From Anarhynchus alexandrinus (Eukaryota > Chordata > Aves > Charadriiformes > Charadriidae): 64,000 bases of DNA. The stretch's first letter is position 1. Every line of letters begins with the position of its first letter. The stretch covers positions 1,868,323 through 1,932,322 of the forward strand of contig VUYV01000046.1 in the NCBI GenBank assembly GCA_008711295.1. The letters are read 5' to 3'. A program made the position numbers and the translations under genes. The notes under the pieces were generated by a model, which saw only the letters and a program-made list of their open reading frames with translations, ran no database searches and was not told the DNA's origin. Shown in pieces: positions 11,901 through 24,524 of the stretch.

Positions 11901-14234
11901 ATGTGGTTGATCTCAAGGAAAAGCTTTCTATGTATTTCAGTGAGGCTCCAGAATAAACTCTAAGGGGTGAATGTGGAATATCAGTAGCAGAAGATGTTTA
12001 AGAATAGGTTAGCACTGGAGTTTGGAGTACCCTGACACAGTACTCCTCTGCCCTAATGTGCTCTTCTGAGAACTACTGAATTTTTTGAGGGTTGTGTAGA
12101 GGTCTGAAGCATCAGGAGCTTCCAAGGAGCAGAGCAAAAGTTATTAAAAGATTTTTCTTGCAAGGCAAAATATCAACCAGTACGTGGCAAGTCATCCACA
12201 AGACCAGAACTATTTTCTGTGTGCTATTTATAGATGTAAGAATATAAATTAATCAGTGTCATGGTACATGACTGGGTTATTTTTCTACTTCAATGAACAC
12301 TTCCCCTCTAGCACTTGGCAAGCTGTTTGTCTGGTTCTGAGCAGTGGCAGATGCTGGGAAGGAGCATCAACTTCTACTTTGAGACAAGGAAGTTTTCAAA
12401 GCAGAGCTGTTATGTTTTTCATATATCAAAGTGTCTGAAAAATGTATCTTTAATTGAGGACTCTCTTGCTCCTACCATGCAAACAAGAAAAACTGGAATT
12501 TCAGGAACTAGTGGTCCTGCTTTTGGGAATCCAACTCTTTGTAACCCAGTTTATTTCTCAGGTTATTCCTCAGTGTAGTGGGATTATGGTACCAACTAAT
12601 TCCAGTTATTGTCTACCTCCTATTCAGTATGTTCAATCATAAATAGGTCTGCAAAGCATTTTACTGTGTCTTAATTTGAAGATTTCAGCAATTGTTTGAG
12701 CAGCTCTTCTAGCTGTTGACCAAAAGTATTTCAAACACAACAGCTCCCCCTTGTACTCTCCTGTGCTCCCTCTGTTGCAGAGGTAAATACTTTCTTCAAG
12801 AAAGTACTCCACTTGGGGCAGTCTTGATTATAGATGAACCAGCAGTTCAATAGTTGTCAAAGGTGTATGACCACCCCAGTCTTCCAGCAATTTCTTATGT
12901 AGCGAGTGAAGGAGTGTCGTGGTGGGGATGCAGCTAATGCAAAGCTAATGAATAGGATTTTGGGCACCAATGTCAGCTTTGAAGTCTTTAGGATGTTTCC
13001 AGGCTATTCTGAACTCCCCAGTGACCTTGACCAGGGTATAGCTCTTTACCACATCACTAAGGTCTGATGCAGCTTCTCTCCTGCAGTGCCATTTATGGGT
13101 GACCACATGTCAAATCAACTGCTATGCAGATGTTGTTTTACCTATTTTGATAAAAAGGTGGAGTATCAGGTTTCTTCAAAGAAAAATATCTGTTGGTATC
13201 CCTGAAAAATGATGCACCTGCTCTCCCCAGAACAACAATGACTAGGATCATACGATGAAGGGTCAAAAAGAACCCTTCTGATCTCATGGTAGGGTCCATG
13301 ATGTTCATGATAAGGTTCAAAGGTTCAGACACCCTTGAAAGACAAGGTCTCCTGAATTTCTCCTGGGGAAGTACCTTCTGGGGATAATTGACTGCTAGGT
13401 AATGCACTAAATAAAATCTTTATGTTTGCAGTACAAGAAATGCCTGTAACTATCATTTAACCAGCTGTCTGCATACTGGGCTGAGCTTCCTGATAGCCAA
13501 ACGTACGACTTCTACTCACCCCTGTGTATGATGTCCACATGACCTTTCTGTTTATTAAATCAGACTATAATACAGAGACCCAGCAGAGGAGATTTTCTTT
13601 TTTTTCTTAGAATAAACGAAAGTGAACTCCAAGTTGAGATTCTTATTTCTTGTGGAAGCAGAAGATAATGCCAGTTTTGGTGTCAAATTTGCCAAGATAT
13701 TAATAGGGTTTTAGCATCATTAAGCTAATAGAATCCTGCATCTGTGCGTTGGAGAATGGCAGTCATTTGTGCTGCCTGTCTGGTCAGCAGCTTTTGAAAA
13801 TGGAGCTGGGTGACATATATCCACTGCAGCTCTGCCTCCCAGTTGATCTGCAGATCATTCCTGGCTTTTAATGAAACCTTTGTCTTTGCCTCACCACTCT
13901 AAAAAAAAAGACAAACCCCCAAATTACAATATTTTTCAAGGAAATATTTATTTTGTATGGCTGCTGGAGACAAAGTTGTGAAATCTTTTGTTTCAGCCTC
14001 CTCAAGTTGGTAGCCCCTGAATGGCAAAAACCTAGAAAAGACAGATATTCCATCCTTCCAGACACATGCAGTCTCTTGGAAGTGTTCTCAGATATTTGAA
14101 CTTGAAGACCACACTCAACTTGCAATATCTCTTCTGTCATCCTTCTTCACTTTTCTCAAACAGTGAAAACAGTTCAGTACGTAACCATGGATCAGCTGTA
14201 GGCCACTCACCCATGGTCTTCTGGTTTGTTCTTT

Positions 14235-14413
14235 GGGAAACAGGTTGCCCAGGGAAGTTGTGGAGGCCCCATCCCTGGAGGTGTTCAAGGCCAGGTTGGA
14301 TGGGGCTTTGAGCAACCTGGTCTAGTGGGAGGTGTCTCTGCCCGTGGCAGGGGGGTTGGAACTAGATGACCTTTAACGTCCCTTCCAACCTAAACCATTC
14401 TGTGATTCTATGA
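14235..14413 (+). mobile_element. CR1 LINE 3' end
   Basis: It begins with a gttgcccagggaagttgtgg segment (decayed ORF2 end), runs through the CR1 3' UTR (gttggaactagatgaccttt, then cccttccaaccta) and ends with attctgtgattctatga. Orientation is +. It is severely 5'-truncated. Confidence 0.92.
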
Positions 14414-14461
14414 GTATCAGGTTTCCAAGTTAAATGCAGGCCAACGAGCCAGGCAAGAGAA

Positions 14462-14660
14462 TAAACTTATGGTTAGGGCACTAACCTAGGACACAGAAAA
14501 TCTGGAGTGAGTTTCTGTCTTTGTCCCAGACTGTGTGACCTTCCATATGTCTTCTACTCAGTTGTACCTCTGACTCGTTGCTCTCATGAGATGAAAGCAA
14601 TATTAGAGTTGCTATAACTCCCTTCTGATTTCACAGGGATGCTGTGAAGTTAATTAACAA
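14462..14660 (+). repeat. MIR-like SINE relic
   Basis: The segment runs atggttagggcactaaccta, then gtttctgtctttgtcccaga, then ctgtgtgaccttcc, then gggatgctgtgaagttaatt. The order and spacing match MIR (tRNA-like head, then core with tgtgacctt, then tail). It is diverged and has no target-site duplication that I can see. Confidence 0.5.
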
Positions 14661-17600
14661 AGGAGAGAGGGGTGTGTTAATGGTGAAGTGGTAACACTGA
14701 GCAGTTCAGTTTTGCTTCTGTTTCCATCTAATCTTGCCACTTTTGTTCTGTTTCTCTTCAGCTCTTGCTATTTTGTCTCTTACTTTGGATATAGATCCCC
14801 CGGTTTGTGCAGCTGTCAATATGCTGGGTGTGTGATTCATGGGGTTCTGCGGGCAGAGTTCTGAAGGTCTCCCAATGACACCTTTATTGACGTTTAGTGA
14901 CAGGGCTAGAAATTTTTATTTCATTTTAGGATTAGAAAAGTGGCACTTTTGTGTTAGATGTAGACCAGTTTGGAAGAGAAAAATAAATAAAATGTATAGA
15001 ATTGACCTTAGAATGATCTGTCTTCTGTCATTTGCTCTGTAAGCGGAAGGAAAAGTCCAGTGATTTACTTGAATTTGACAGGCAAATGAGAATCTAACCA
15101 TGTGTTTTGGACTGATTTTTTCCCCATTATTTTCTTGTTTAGTTTGCTCTCATTTCCATTAACGTGGGCCACAACCCAGAGTCTGAAATAAAATATGTGA
15201 TTATAGGCCACAGCTGTTCTCGAGTTGGAAGAAATATTTGTAAACTTGGCAGCTGCTTGAGGAGCTGCAAGTGGAGGAAAGAAAAGCAGTTAAACTTGAG
15301 TAGATTGCTTAAAAACATCACTGAGGGATTATTCCTTTGTGTGCTTTTGATGTCTCCCTCAGATCAGATAATACTAAATTGTTCTTTCTGTATCTTTCCA
15401 GATACCTTTCCAGATCCCTTCCTTGACTATTTTTGGTCTCTTTCTTTTCAGAGAAATTCTGTTATGAGGCTGGATATGGCAAAATCCCTGTATTAGTTGT
15501 TCTCAATCTGAGGAAATATATTATCTAGCAATTAGCTTATCTGCATTTTCAATTCATAGTTATCTCCATTCATCCGTCTGAAGATGTACGTGTGATGTAG
15601 ATAGAATTTGGTCACAGACCATATACATAACATTCAGGTGATTCTGTGAGGTAGTGAGGCTCAATATAACCCAAGCGTGGTGAATTGTTGGATGATATGC
15701 AACATTAAGCTATATGTGCATATGGTGAACATGTAATGAAAGGTTTAAAAAAACCAACCAAACAAACAACCTTCATGACCATGAAGGGATCACTAACCTA
15801 GAGCTGGTGTGATCTGGTAAATCCATGTGACACTGCTGTACCAGAAAGACATCCTTGCTCAAATGTAGAAATGGGATAACTCTGCTGATGTACACAGACT
15901 AATAAAGAAACCTGTCTGGGAGTGTCTATACTTCCCCAGCTCACCTGCCTACTTTTAATGGATGATATGCTTGAAGCCAAGGGGTGTATCTTTATTCTTC
16001 ATCACCTCTGTACTCAGTGTATGGTAGCTGAGGGTTGCCTGTGCTCTGAATTTCCTCATGATGTGGCATTTCTTTTTGTCTGTTGGGTCTGGACAAACCA
16101 TGTGCTCATGTAAACCCTGCTTTAAGACCCCTCAGGAAGGACAGAAGTAGTTCTTAGGCCTTGCTCTGTATCCATTGTGTGGCTCTGAATGCTTCCATTA
16201 AAAAGTAAATACGAGCAAAATCAAAATTCTATCCTTTTTAGTGAATTCTGCTTAAACATTTTGTTTTAGTATGGCTCAGAAAACCTTCCTAATTTGCTTG
16301 CAGAATTTATATCAATTCTTTGAGGGTTGAAAGGTGGAGTTTTCAGAGTGATTTGTCTAGTGCCACATCCTCAGAGCTTGCAGTATTCAGTATTTTAGGA
16401 AGTTCTTAAGCCAAGCTACCGTATTTGTTAATGCACTTCCTCACGGGTACCACTACCTACAGATTCAAGTTTTTGTCCCCAAAACTATTGACCAAGGAAG
16501 CAATAGGTCACCCCATCTAAAGTGGACAACTACTCCAGAAAACGTAGGCTAAGCCTAAGGGAAGCTGCCTTAGAAGCTATGCTCTGTTCCTCTCCTTATC
16601 AGTAGTGTCTTCTGCTTTTGCTGCTTCTTCACATTTCCCTGGTCATTGTTACCTTCCTATCCTGGTCCAGATGTTTCTCCAGAAAGGGACAGCCTTTAAA
16701 GTTCATATATCCATAAAGTAGATGGTTGGCAGTAGAAATGCACGGCATAAACAGATAGGTGTGGTTTATGTGTTACCACCTGATTATCACTGTTTCAAAG
16801 CCGGAGATGCAGCCCCCCTGTGGGTATATAGTATCATTTTTATCCCTCTCAGTGGCACAACCAGGTTTGGCCTTGGTGCAAGGAATGTGATGGGCTTTTC
16901 TTCCCCAGGGCTCAATGCCAGCCACCGAAGCCCACCTGTATCCCCAGTGTGGTGCCTGTATCCTTCAGCCCAGAGCACTTGCAGACTGTGTCTTCTTGAC
17001 AGGGATTTCACCGGCCTGTGGTCTCTGCCTCCTCTATTTTTTTATTATGTTTGCACATTCATTGCAATTTTAAACTGAGCTGTGGAGCATAGTGACCATC
17101 ATTTAATATTTATTCATACAGTGTCCAGCAGAGTGACCCAAGCAGGGAACAAATAAGGCGTTGCTGTAATTCAAGTAAATAATTACAGTATAACTACTGA
17201 AAAGTGAAAAAAATGGCATTTGTAGAAATATGTAGCTACCTGCAAGCTACCTAAGTAGCAGTATCTGCTTCCATGAGACTGACTGCACTTCACAACCATA
17301 CTGCAAGGAAAGTCCTCCGGTTGCTTTAGATCTGATGGCAGTTTGCCAAATCTCGGCTCTTTTGACAAATATTTTGTCAACGGTGAGCTAATGAACGTGT
17401 TTATTCTCTTGCTAACTTGGGTGGAAATGTTCGATTAAAGGCCACTGGCTGTGCAGCACAGAAGATGAAGCTAAACACAAGGGCTGGCTTTCCAGTGGGT
17501 TAGAAAAGGACAAGCACGCTCGTGAGCCTGGAAAGAGGAAAGTACTCAGGAAAACCAGCCGCCTTCCTTTTGAGCCTAATTGCTGAAGCGGTAACCTCCC

Positions 17601-17965
17601 CAGCAACAACTCCTCTTGGACAACCTTATTTCAGGCCCCTGTGATGTTTTTCTTTGGCCAATTTTGTCATTCTCTAATGGTAACGTTCCCTGGCTTTAGA
17701 AAGTGGTTTCCAGGATAGATGGGGCAGAGCCCCTCAATCCACAAGTACTGGAGAGAGGGAAGCTCTTTTGCTAACCCAAATGACCTAACTGGAGAGGTTG
17801 AGGGGAGGGAACAGATACCTTTGGGGTACACCAGCACTTCCCTAGGTCTTAGCAGCACACTGAGCACAATGCTTGGGATTTTACCTGATTTAAAAAAAAA
17901 TCTGGTGGACAAATGAAAAGAAATGGTGGTTGTTATGCAATGCAATTTGTGAACTTGATTAATTT

Positions 17966-18160
17966 AAAAAAAAAAAGAGAAAAAAGAGGAAAAAAGAGAA
18001 AAAAAGAGGAAAAAACAGAGAAAACAAGAGAAAAAAAGAAGAGAAAAAAGAGGGAAAAAAAAGAGAAAAAAAAAGAGAAAAAAGAGGAAAAAAGAAAGAA
18101 AAAAAGGAGAAAAAAATGAAGAGAAAAAAAGAGAAAAATAAAAGAGAAAAAAAAAAAGAG
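17966..18160 (+). repeat. 195-bp polypurine (A/G) low-complexity tract
   Basis: Runs of A3-A11 alternate with gag/gagg on the + strand, with only four pyrimidine interruptions (two C, two T). The Lys/Glu-rich and Phe/Ser/Leu-rich frames over it are artefacts of composition, not genes. Long homopurine-homopyrimidine tracts can form triplex (H-DNA) and stall polymerases. Confidence 0.95.
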
Positions 18161-19204
18161 TTGCTTAGTGCAGTACATTTCTCTGGCAACATGACTCCGT
18201 TCCAGTTAGCTGCATCCTCAGTGGGGGTTTTGGCAGCTGGGGGTGAGTTAAGGGTGCAAGCTGTTGGTCGCTTTCCCATCGCTGCCTGTCATAGCTACTT
18301 TGGCGCTGTGCAAGCACGGCAGCACCGATGCTTTTCTGTTTCCTGCTCTCTTCCGCTGCTCGCTGCTGTAGGTTGCACAGTTTACTTTGCGAATGTGAGT
18401 GTTTTGACACAGGCAATACAATCCCTTCTTGTGCTTCTACTGAAGTTCAAACAGCTGCTGAACGTACCCTGAGCCTGACAGGTTTTTCTGCATAGTGAGG
18501 GATGCAAAGCAGCTAGCCAGGGTTAATGGGGAGTCAGTGGAAGGGGCAGAAATAGGAGCCCTTTCCGTCCCCTAGCCTGGTGGGGGTCAGTGGTGGTTCC
18601 CCAGAAGACGTTAAACCTGCCTGTAGTGTCTGTCTTGTTTCTGTGCAGTTTTCTTCTTAGGGTGGAATTGGTAAGGCTGGTGGATGCTCAAAGATTCCCA
18701 CTGCAAACTGGTAAACTAGCTGTATTTCCAGTAAAAGGTCAGCTCTGTGCTGGGCTGTCTGATGTATGGCTGTGCTGAGCTTTGCTGGGTCACATATTCC
18801 TGAGCACTGTGCACCCCTGAAGCCCCTCTCCCCTGGTTGGTGACTCTGGAGCCCATCAGTGGGTGGCAGTTCAGGCTGACCGGCTGTCTCTGGCATGTAC
18901 AGTCATCGAGTGGGAGAGAGCCTACAGAGCTTTCCTGCAAATGTCCAGGCAGTCTCTTGGCTGTGAGGGCCAACTGATCCACTCTGGTCTTCACATCTTT
19001 GTAGGCAGCTGCTTGAGATCTGTTAAGAGTCAAAAGGATGAAATCGCACTGTTTTAGGTAATAAATAAAAAATGCAAAAGGAAAAGCTTTTTCTCTTCCT
19101 GGGATGCTATTGGCTTAGGAGGTACGTTACTATTTGCATATGGGAAGAGGAATAACCTTATTTTGGAGGTTTTAAACACCAAATTGGATAAAACCTCAAC
19201 AATT

Positions 19205-19293
19205 CTGTCTGAATTCGCTGTTGGTCATGCTTTGAGTGGGAGGCTAGACTACGAACCTTATGAGGTCCTGTCCAGCATGAATGGCTCTATGAG
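19205..19293 (+). repeat. Old CR1 LINE 3' end relic
   Basis: The segment gctttgagtgggaggctaga, then gaggtcctgtccagcatgaa, then ggctctatgag parallels the CR1 3' UTR (ttgagtgggggttgga, then gaggtcccttccaac, then attctatg). It is decayed and lacks a clean tail. Confidence 0.6.
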
Positions 19294-20507
19294 CACTGTG
19301 CATCTAACTTATTGACTGATACTAGGATTAATTTATTCAGCTGTGACGAGGAGTTGCTACTTCATGGAGAAAAAAAAAAAGAAAAGAAAAAAACCCCAAA
19401 AAAACAGCAAGAGAATGAGCTAATTAACCATATTCCTTTACTTTGCATAGAAAAGACACAAATCGTTCTCCTACCTATGCTGCACACTTTGCCATGGAAC
19501 AGCAGTTCCTTCAAGTTATATTGACCTCTTAGAGCAAATGATTTCCTTAAAAATCACATTTGCTATTTGATGGGTTTTCTATCTCATTAGGGAGCCATTC
19601 AAATACAGCAGATCTGATTTTTACCACTAGCTGCGTGGCAAATTCTAGACAGAGTGCTTCATGAAGGTTCAGTTAGCAAGAAATGTGATTATAAAAGTAT
19701 CTAATGACTTTAATTTGCATATACAGCACAGATACTTTCCAGATACTAGCTTTTATTAACCTTTAAGTGCCAAATATACCTATAAATAAATAAGGACGGA
19801 TTTTGTCACTGCCTGACGTTGACTGGAACCTTGCCCTAGGAATGCATCCATCTAAGTCTGCTGGACTACTCATGCAGGTAAAAACCATCACAAATAAGAC
19901 TGAATGTGGCAGAATATTGCCTGAATTTATCTGAGTATGTAGGTAGTCCTTATGTATGTATATATAGGCAACTTAGAAATATATGCATCAACAGCTTAGC
20001 CACTTTGATGCTCTTTCAAAAGGGTTCTTCTGTGTTATTGGGTATTTACAAAAGCAGATGGAGAAAAAGCTCTCAGTCACTTAGCTCTGCTTTGTGGTAT
20101 ATCTATTGCCAGCAGTGCTAGTGGCTTTACATCCTACGTATGGATGTCTATTGTTTCAGGTAGAAGAGACACTGATAACAGTTTATTGAAGGACTCATGC
20201 CAACATCTCTTGTACAATCCAGCAATGCTGGAACCTCTGTGCCATCAATCGGAACATGAACATGCAGGACAGACACAGGCAGGCTGCTGGATCACGACCA
20301 TGTACCCCACGACAACAGGCATGATCCTGCTCTGTTCACAGAGCTGAAACCTACTCTGAATCCTTGGTGAAGTTAGCTGTTGACTATGAGAAGTACCTAT
20401 TGATAAGGTTTAAACGGAGTGGCTTCCAAGGTTACATTTTGGCCTAATGTATGCAAGTAAAGGGGAAAAAATTCCACATTTGGTTTTTTTTTTCAAAAAT
20501 TTCCATT

Positions 20508-21013
20508 TGTCCTGGTTTCAGCTGGGAAAGAGTTAATTTTCCTTCTAGTGATTGCTGTGAAAAGAATGTCAATAATACACATTGTTTTAGTTGTTGCTAG
20601 GCGATGTTTATACTTTTGAAGGACTCTTTTCAGCTTCCAATGGAAGCTGAGAAGGAGCACAGACAGAACAGCAGAATGGCCAATGGAATATTCTGTACCT
20701 TAGATGTCATGCTCGGTATATAAATGGGGGTTGGCTGGGGGCAGAATCCACGATCATTGCTCGGGACGGTACCAATTCACCAGGTGGTGAGAGTGACTTG
20801 TGTCATTATTATTATTGTTATTCATTTTTTTATTGTTATTTTTATTTTCTATTATTGTTCTACTAAACTGTCTTTATCTCAACCCACAATGTTTTTTTTT
20901 CCTTTCTATTTCCCCTCCTTTTCTCCCTCTTCTCCCTGTTCTTTTGGGGGAAGGGGCAGAAATGCGTGAGCGGCTGTGTGGTCCTAGCTGCTGGCTGGGC
21001 TTAAACCACGACA
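20508..21013 (+). mobile_element. Solo LTR of an endogenous retrovirus (506 bp)
   Basis: It starts TGTCCTGGTTTCAGCTGGGA and ends ttaaaccacgaca, giving the TG...CA termini of a retroviral LTR. It contains a TATA-like box (gtatataaatggg, about 20717) followed by a T-rich stretch. No gag, pol or env lies next to it and no second LTR is within reach, so it is a solo LTR left by recombination. I see no clean target-site duplication. Its start matches the reverse-complemented end of the minus-strand LTR at 40651-41226, so the two are related. It lies about 420 bp upstream of the exon at 21430. Confidence 0.85.
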
Positions 21014-21429
21014 CCGTGCTATTGGAAATTTGGAGTGGCAGTAAGTTGGCCATGCAAAATTTTGAGTTCCTGTGCTTTGAAATGGGGCAACAGGAGAGCT
21101 TCTCAGTGAAAGGTTTCTATGCTTCAAATACTTTTATTTAGCAAGGATAGATCTCTAATATTGTTCTTGGAAAAAGACTGGTCCTGGATGGTATTTACAA
21201 AAAAGTAGGAAGGGAGTGATCAGCCAAAGGAAGACACTTGAATGGAAAATTGAAGGTGAATCTGTTCAAATATGGGCAAGTTACAGGTGACTGAGAACAA
21301 CGTCGTCACAGCAAGGTGGAGAAGTTGGCCTCAACTCTCAACAGACAATAACTGCCGTCTAAAATACACAAATATACCACAGAAAGGTATGGTATTTCAT
21401 ATGAGGTGTCTTTTCCACTGGTGTTTTAG

Positions 21430-21483
21430 GGTGAAGAAGGTCCCCCTGGCTTTCCTGGACTGAAAGGGGATAAAGGAGAAAAA
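21430..21483 (+). CDS. Collagen exon 3 in window (54 bp)
   Basis: The exon encodes GEE GPP GFP GLK GDK GEK, six perfect triplets, between acceptor gtgttttag and donor gtaagt, phase 0. GPP gives a classic stable triplet, and the Lys-rich C-terminal half repeats the GxK pattern seen in exon 2. It is the first exon after the 20.5-kb intron. Confidence 0.93.
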
Positions 21484-23057
21484 GTAAGTCCGAGTCTTTG
21501 TTAATTATACTGTGAAAAGTTAAGTTTAAGCTATTGTGGAAGGGCTAATGAAAATGGGCCCTCTTCCAAGTCTCTTGTTTTACCTCTCTGTTTTCTTGTT
21601 TTGTGTTGACAAGGTACTAAGAAAAGGAGACTATGTTGTTGTACTATTTTTCAGCAAAGCGCACCTTAAAATCTTTGAACCTATAGATGGTGCTCAGCCA
21701 CATTTGACAAACATGTGGAGGTCTCAAGTGTGTGAACTTTGTCTAAACTTTGTAAAACTCCAAAGCAGAGTAGAAGAGTGAAAAAGAATAGAAGCTCAGT
21801 GCTAATGCCTCCACATAGAGAAACACTGGTGCTTCTTCAATATGAGACATGGAAGGCCAAAGATTATCATGGGCTTTCTTGCACCAAACACAAATAACTT
21901 TTGGACTGAGATAGCCTTTAGCTGCTTACTCTGTCATCTTCTTAAAAAATAATAATAATAAAATTATCCTGCACCGAGCTTGCTCTGTCAACTAGTATTT
22001 ACTTTGGACACATTTGTCAGATATGCCTCAAACATAATTTACAGGAAGGATTTTAGGAATTTAAACTTTTTCCACCTCTTGTAAAACAGCAAATATTCAG
22101 GACTGCAAGGCAGGATCGCCCTCCAAGTAATACACATCAAACCAGCTCAGTTTAATCAGAGCCCAGAGTGGCCATTTGCAGCGCCCGTGTCTCTTTCTCA
22201 TTTGAGCCTTTTTTCACAATGCACTTAAAAACCCCTGTTGCAGTGCCTAGAAGTAAAAACACTGAGCCAGTTCCTCACCGTGTACCTTGGCTTGCCTGTT
22301 GTGTGTCCTTTCTCTTTCCATTCTCCATTTGTTCATGAAATTGCCAGCTGCACGCAGCAAAACTTGCATTTTCTCTGTGTTTGCTGCAGTCCCTGTTGGC
22401 TGTGGCACTGCCAACCTCAGCATATTTAGTCCCGTTCGTCCTGATGCATAGGAAGATTTAAAAAGTGGTGCCTGGTTTTGTGTTCCTTTGTTTACTACGG
22501 CTTTGCATATTCATGGCTCTGAGACTCGCTTCTCGGTGGCCAGGGTAGTTTCTGAGGGCTGCTCGAGTATTTCAAGACTTCTTTTCTGTTTACTTTTAGG
22601 GTCATTACTTATGTGCATTATAGCTGTGCCTAGAGGCTGCTGAGCTTTGGGAATGATGCTGGACAAGCATGGAATAAAAAATAATTTAAAAAATAAATGA
22701 GTATTTAGTGAAAAAACAGCAGGTTTTTGAGACAATGGAATGGTGGACAGAGAGACTGAGGGGAGATGATATTAAGATGACTCAATGGTTATGTGTCTAA
22801 TTAGCTGCAGAGTTTTTATATTAATTTATTCTTAAATGGGTTAAGTGGCCAAGAGTGCCTAGTTCCTCATTAACAGCTCATCAATTGGCCATAGCATGTT
22901 AAAGTCAGCAGCAGCTCCTCCAGAGACTGTAAATAATAAATGTTTACGTTGAAATGATTCTCTTCATTCCTTATTCTTGTCTTGCTGTGTTACTCATGTC
23001 CTTGCACTTGCAACGGGTGTTATTACTGTGCTGATGAAAATTCTGTTGTTGTTACAG
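21484..23057 (+). other. Collagen intron, 1.57 kb
   Basis: Unique, moderately AT-rich sequence with a short (aat)n run near 21945-21960. No transposon is recognised. Confidence 0.75.
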
Positions 23058-23111
23058 GGGTCCCTGGGCTCACCTGGCCCCCCTGGGAGGGATGGAGCAA
23101 AAGGAGAAGCC
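23058..23111 (+). CDS. Collagen exon 4 in window (54 bp)
   Basis: The exon encodes GSL GSP GPP GRD GAK GEA. The acceptor is gttgttacag and the donor gtaagc, phase 0. All six triplets are intact. Confidence 0.93.
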
Positions 23112-24470
23112 GTAAGCCTTTTTTTGTTCCTCCCATGTAATCCTTGCCTTTCAGTGCAAGGCAGGCAGTGGAAATCAATCTGTATCGAGTGGAACATGTC
23201 TTGGGGATTTGTATGGCCATTTTAGGAGCGGCAGAAACAAACGGCAGGAGGTTAATAGCCCCAGCACTCTCCCTCGCACGTTTGCAGCGACGGCAGGTGT
23301 CGTATGGATTAACCATCCCGAGAGGCTGCTGGGGCAGCTCTGTTACCATTCATTACGATGGGGAAGGGGGCAGACGTGGCAGCCTGTGGTTTGGGACCCG
23401 CCGCCGCCGCTGTGTTGGTTAATAACTGCAGCTGCAGAGCCTGGCCATTTGTTTCAAGTCTGGCAAGGAGTCATTGGCTAGTGGAGATGGCAGAGGGTGC
23501 CGGGGACCATCCTGTGCTTGCACAACAGGCAGAGGGGAGAGAAATAGATGTAGCGGTCACAGAAGCAAGGGCCTGAACTCCTCTTGTGCACTGCTAAAAG
23601 GTAAGAGCAAAGGAGGAGGTGCAGGAGGAGCAGTTAGCTCGAAGAAGGGTGAAGCATACCAAATACTGCCTTTAAGAAGACTGCAGTTGAGGGATAAAAC
23701 CACAAGCACATTTTCCAGTATCTTATATAAGTGTGTTTTAGAGCTTTCCCTCCTTTTCCCCGCTTGACCACTATCCCTTTGAATTATCTTCATCCCAACG
23801 GTAGACCTTTGTCATCTCATTCACTGTCCCTTTGTGGCAGTCATTAGGTGGTGACTGGAGGAACTCGGGGAAAGGACTCTTGGAAGGGCAGGCACACACA
23901 AAAGTAGTGGAACACAGCAGAAAAGCTTTTTTTTTCCTGTTACTTGCGTCCTGTTTCTGCTTTGTGCCACACTTGCCCCACTTCCAAAAAACTGTGATAG
24001 TTGTCCAATATAGCTTCCAGAACTGATGCAACTTAATCACATCACACATGGCATGATCTGGGATTGGATAGTGACACGCTTGGACTTGCAGAATTTCTTA
24101 TCGAATGTGTTTATTGCATTGAAACGTGACTACTTAAGATCAAACACTTTATGTTATCATTAAGGAATCCACAGCTGTAGATGGTAGCTGGTGCAAGCTG
24201 TTCACAACTTAGGGAACTCATTTCTTGCTACTTAGGGGGTTGTGTTTGAAAAGCAGATGAATAGCTGCTTCAGTTTTCGATTTGTCTCTTTCTGCTTTTA
24301 TTTTTGTGAAGAAAGCACACCACAAACTTTCAGATCTCTGAATGATGGTACTCAGGAGCGTAGATATTGGATAGAGCTTCCATTTCTAAAGCTGTATGTA
24401 ATGACGGTTTTTAGCCACCCTGGCCGTTATCGATAAAAGCATTTACTATCAATATTGCTGTTACTTTCAG
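23112..24470 (+). other. Collagen intron, 1.36 kb
   Basis: Locally GC-rich around 23340-23480, including a short ccgccgccgc run at 23400. No exon or transposon is recognised. The overlapping frames in this GC-rich patch have no recognisable protein content. Confidence 0.75.
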
Positions 24471-24524
24471 GGTGGACCAGGACAACCAGGAGCATTCGGG
24501 CTGCCTGGGCCAGCAGGTCCAAAG
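24471..24524 (+). CDS. Collagen exon 5 in window (54 bp)
   Basis: The exon encodes GGP GQP GAF GLP GPA GPK. The acceptor is ttactttcag and the donor gtaagc, phase 0. It is proline-rich and less charged than neighbouring exons, so it is a likely stable helix segment. Confidence 0.93.

Larger units (their letters stand above)
929..21429 (+). other. Very large collagen intron, 20.5 kb
   Basis: No Gly-X-Y exon with paired splice sites was found between 929 and 21429. Repeats listed separately: CR1 pieces at 2666-4115, 4498-5308, 14235-14413 and 19205-19293, with weaker relics near 7150-7335 and 11725-11900; LTR pieces at 7588-7960 and 20508-21013; MIR-like relics near 8262, 9950 and 14462; and a polypurine tract at 17966-18160. 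The remaining stretches, such as 929-2665, 5350-7100, 10100-11700 and 12000-14200, look like unique intronic DNA in which I see nothing. Confidence 0.75.

Noticed and set aside
17913..18279. Lys/Glu-rich (+) and Phe/Ser-rich (-) frames as proteins
   Set aside because: They arise from the polypurine tract, and no start context, splice sites or conserved domain support them.
18661..18700. Gly-rich reading (ggtggaattggtaaggctgg) after a ttcttcttag acceptor, resembling a collagen exon
   Set aside because: The repeat lasts only about three triplets, the internal gtaagg would leave a 10-nt exon, and the following codons show no Gly-X-Y pattern.
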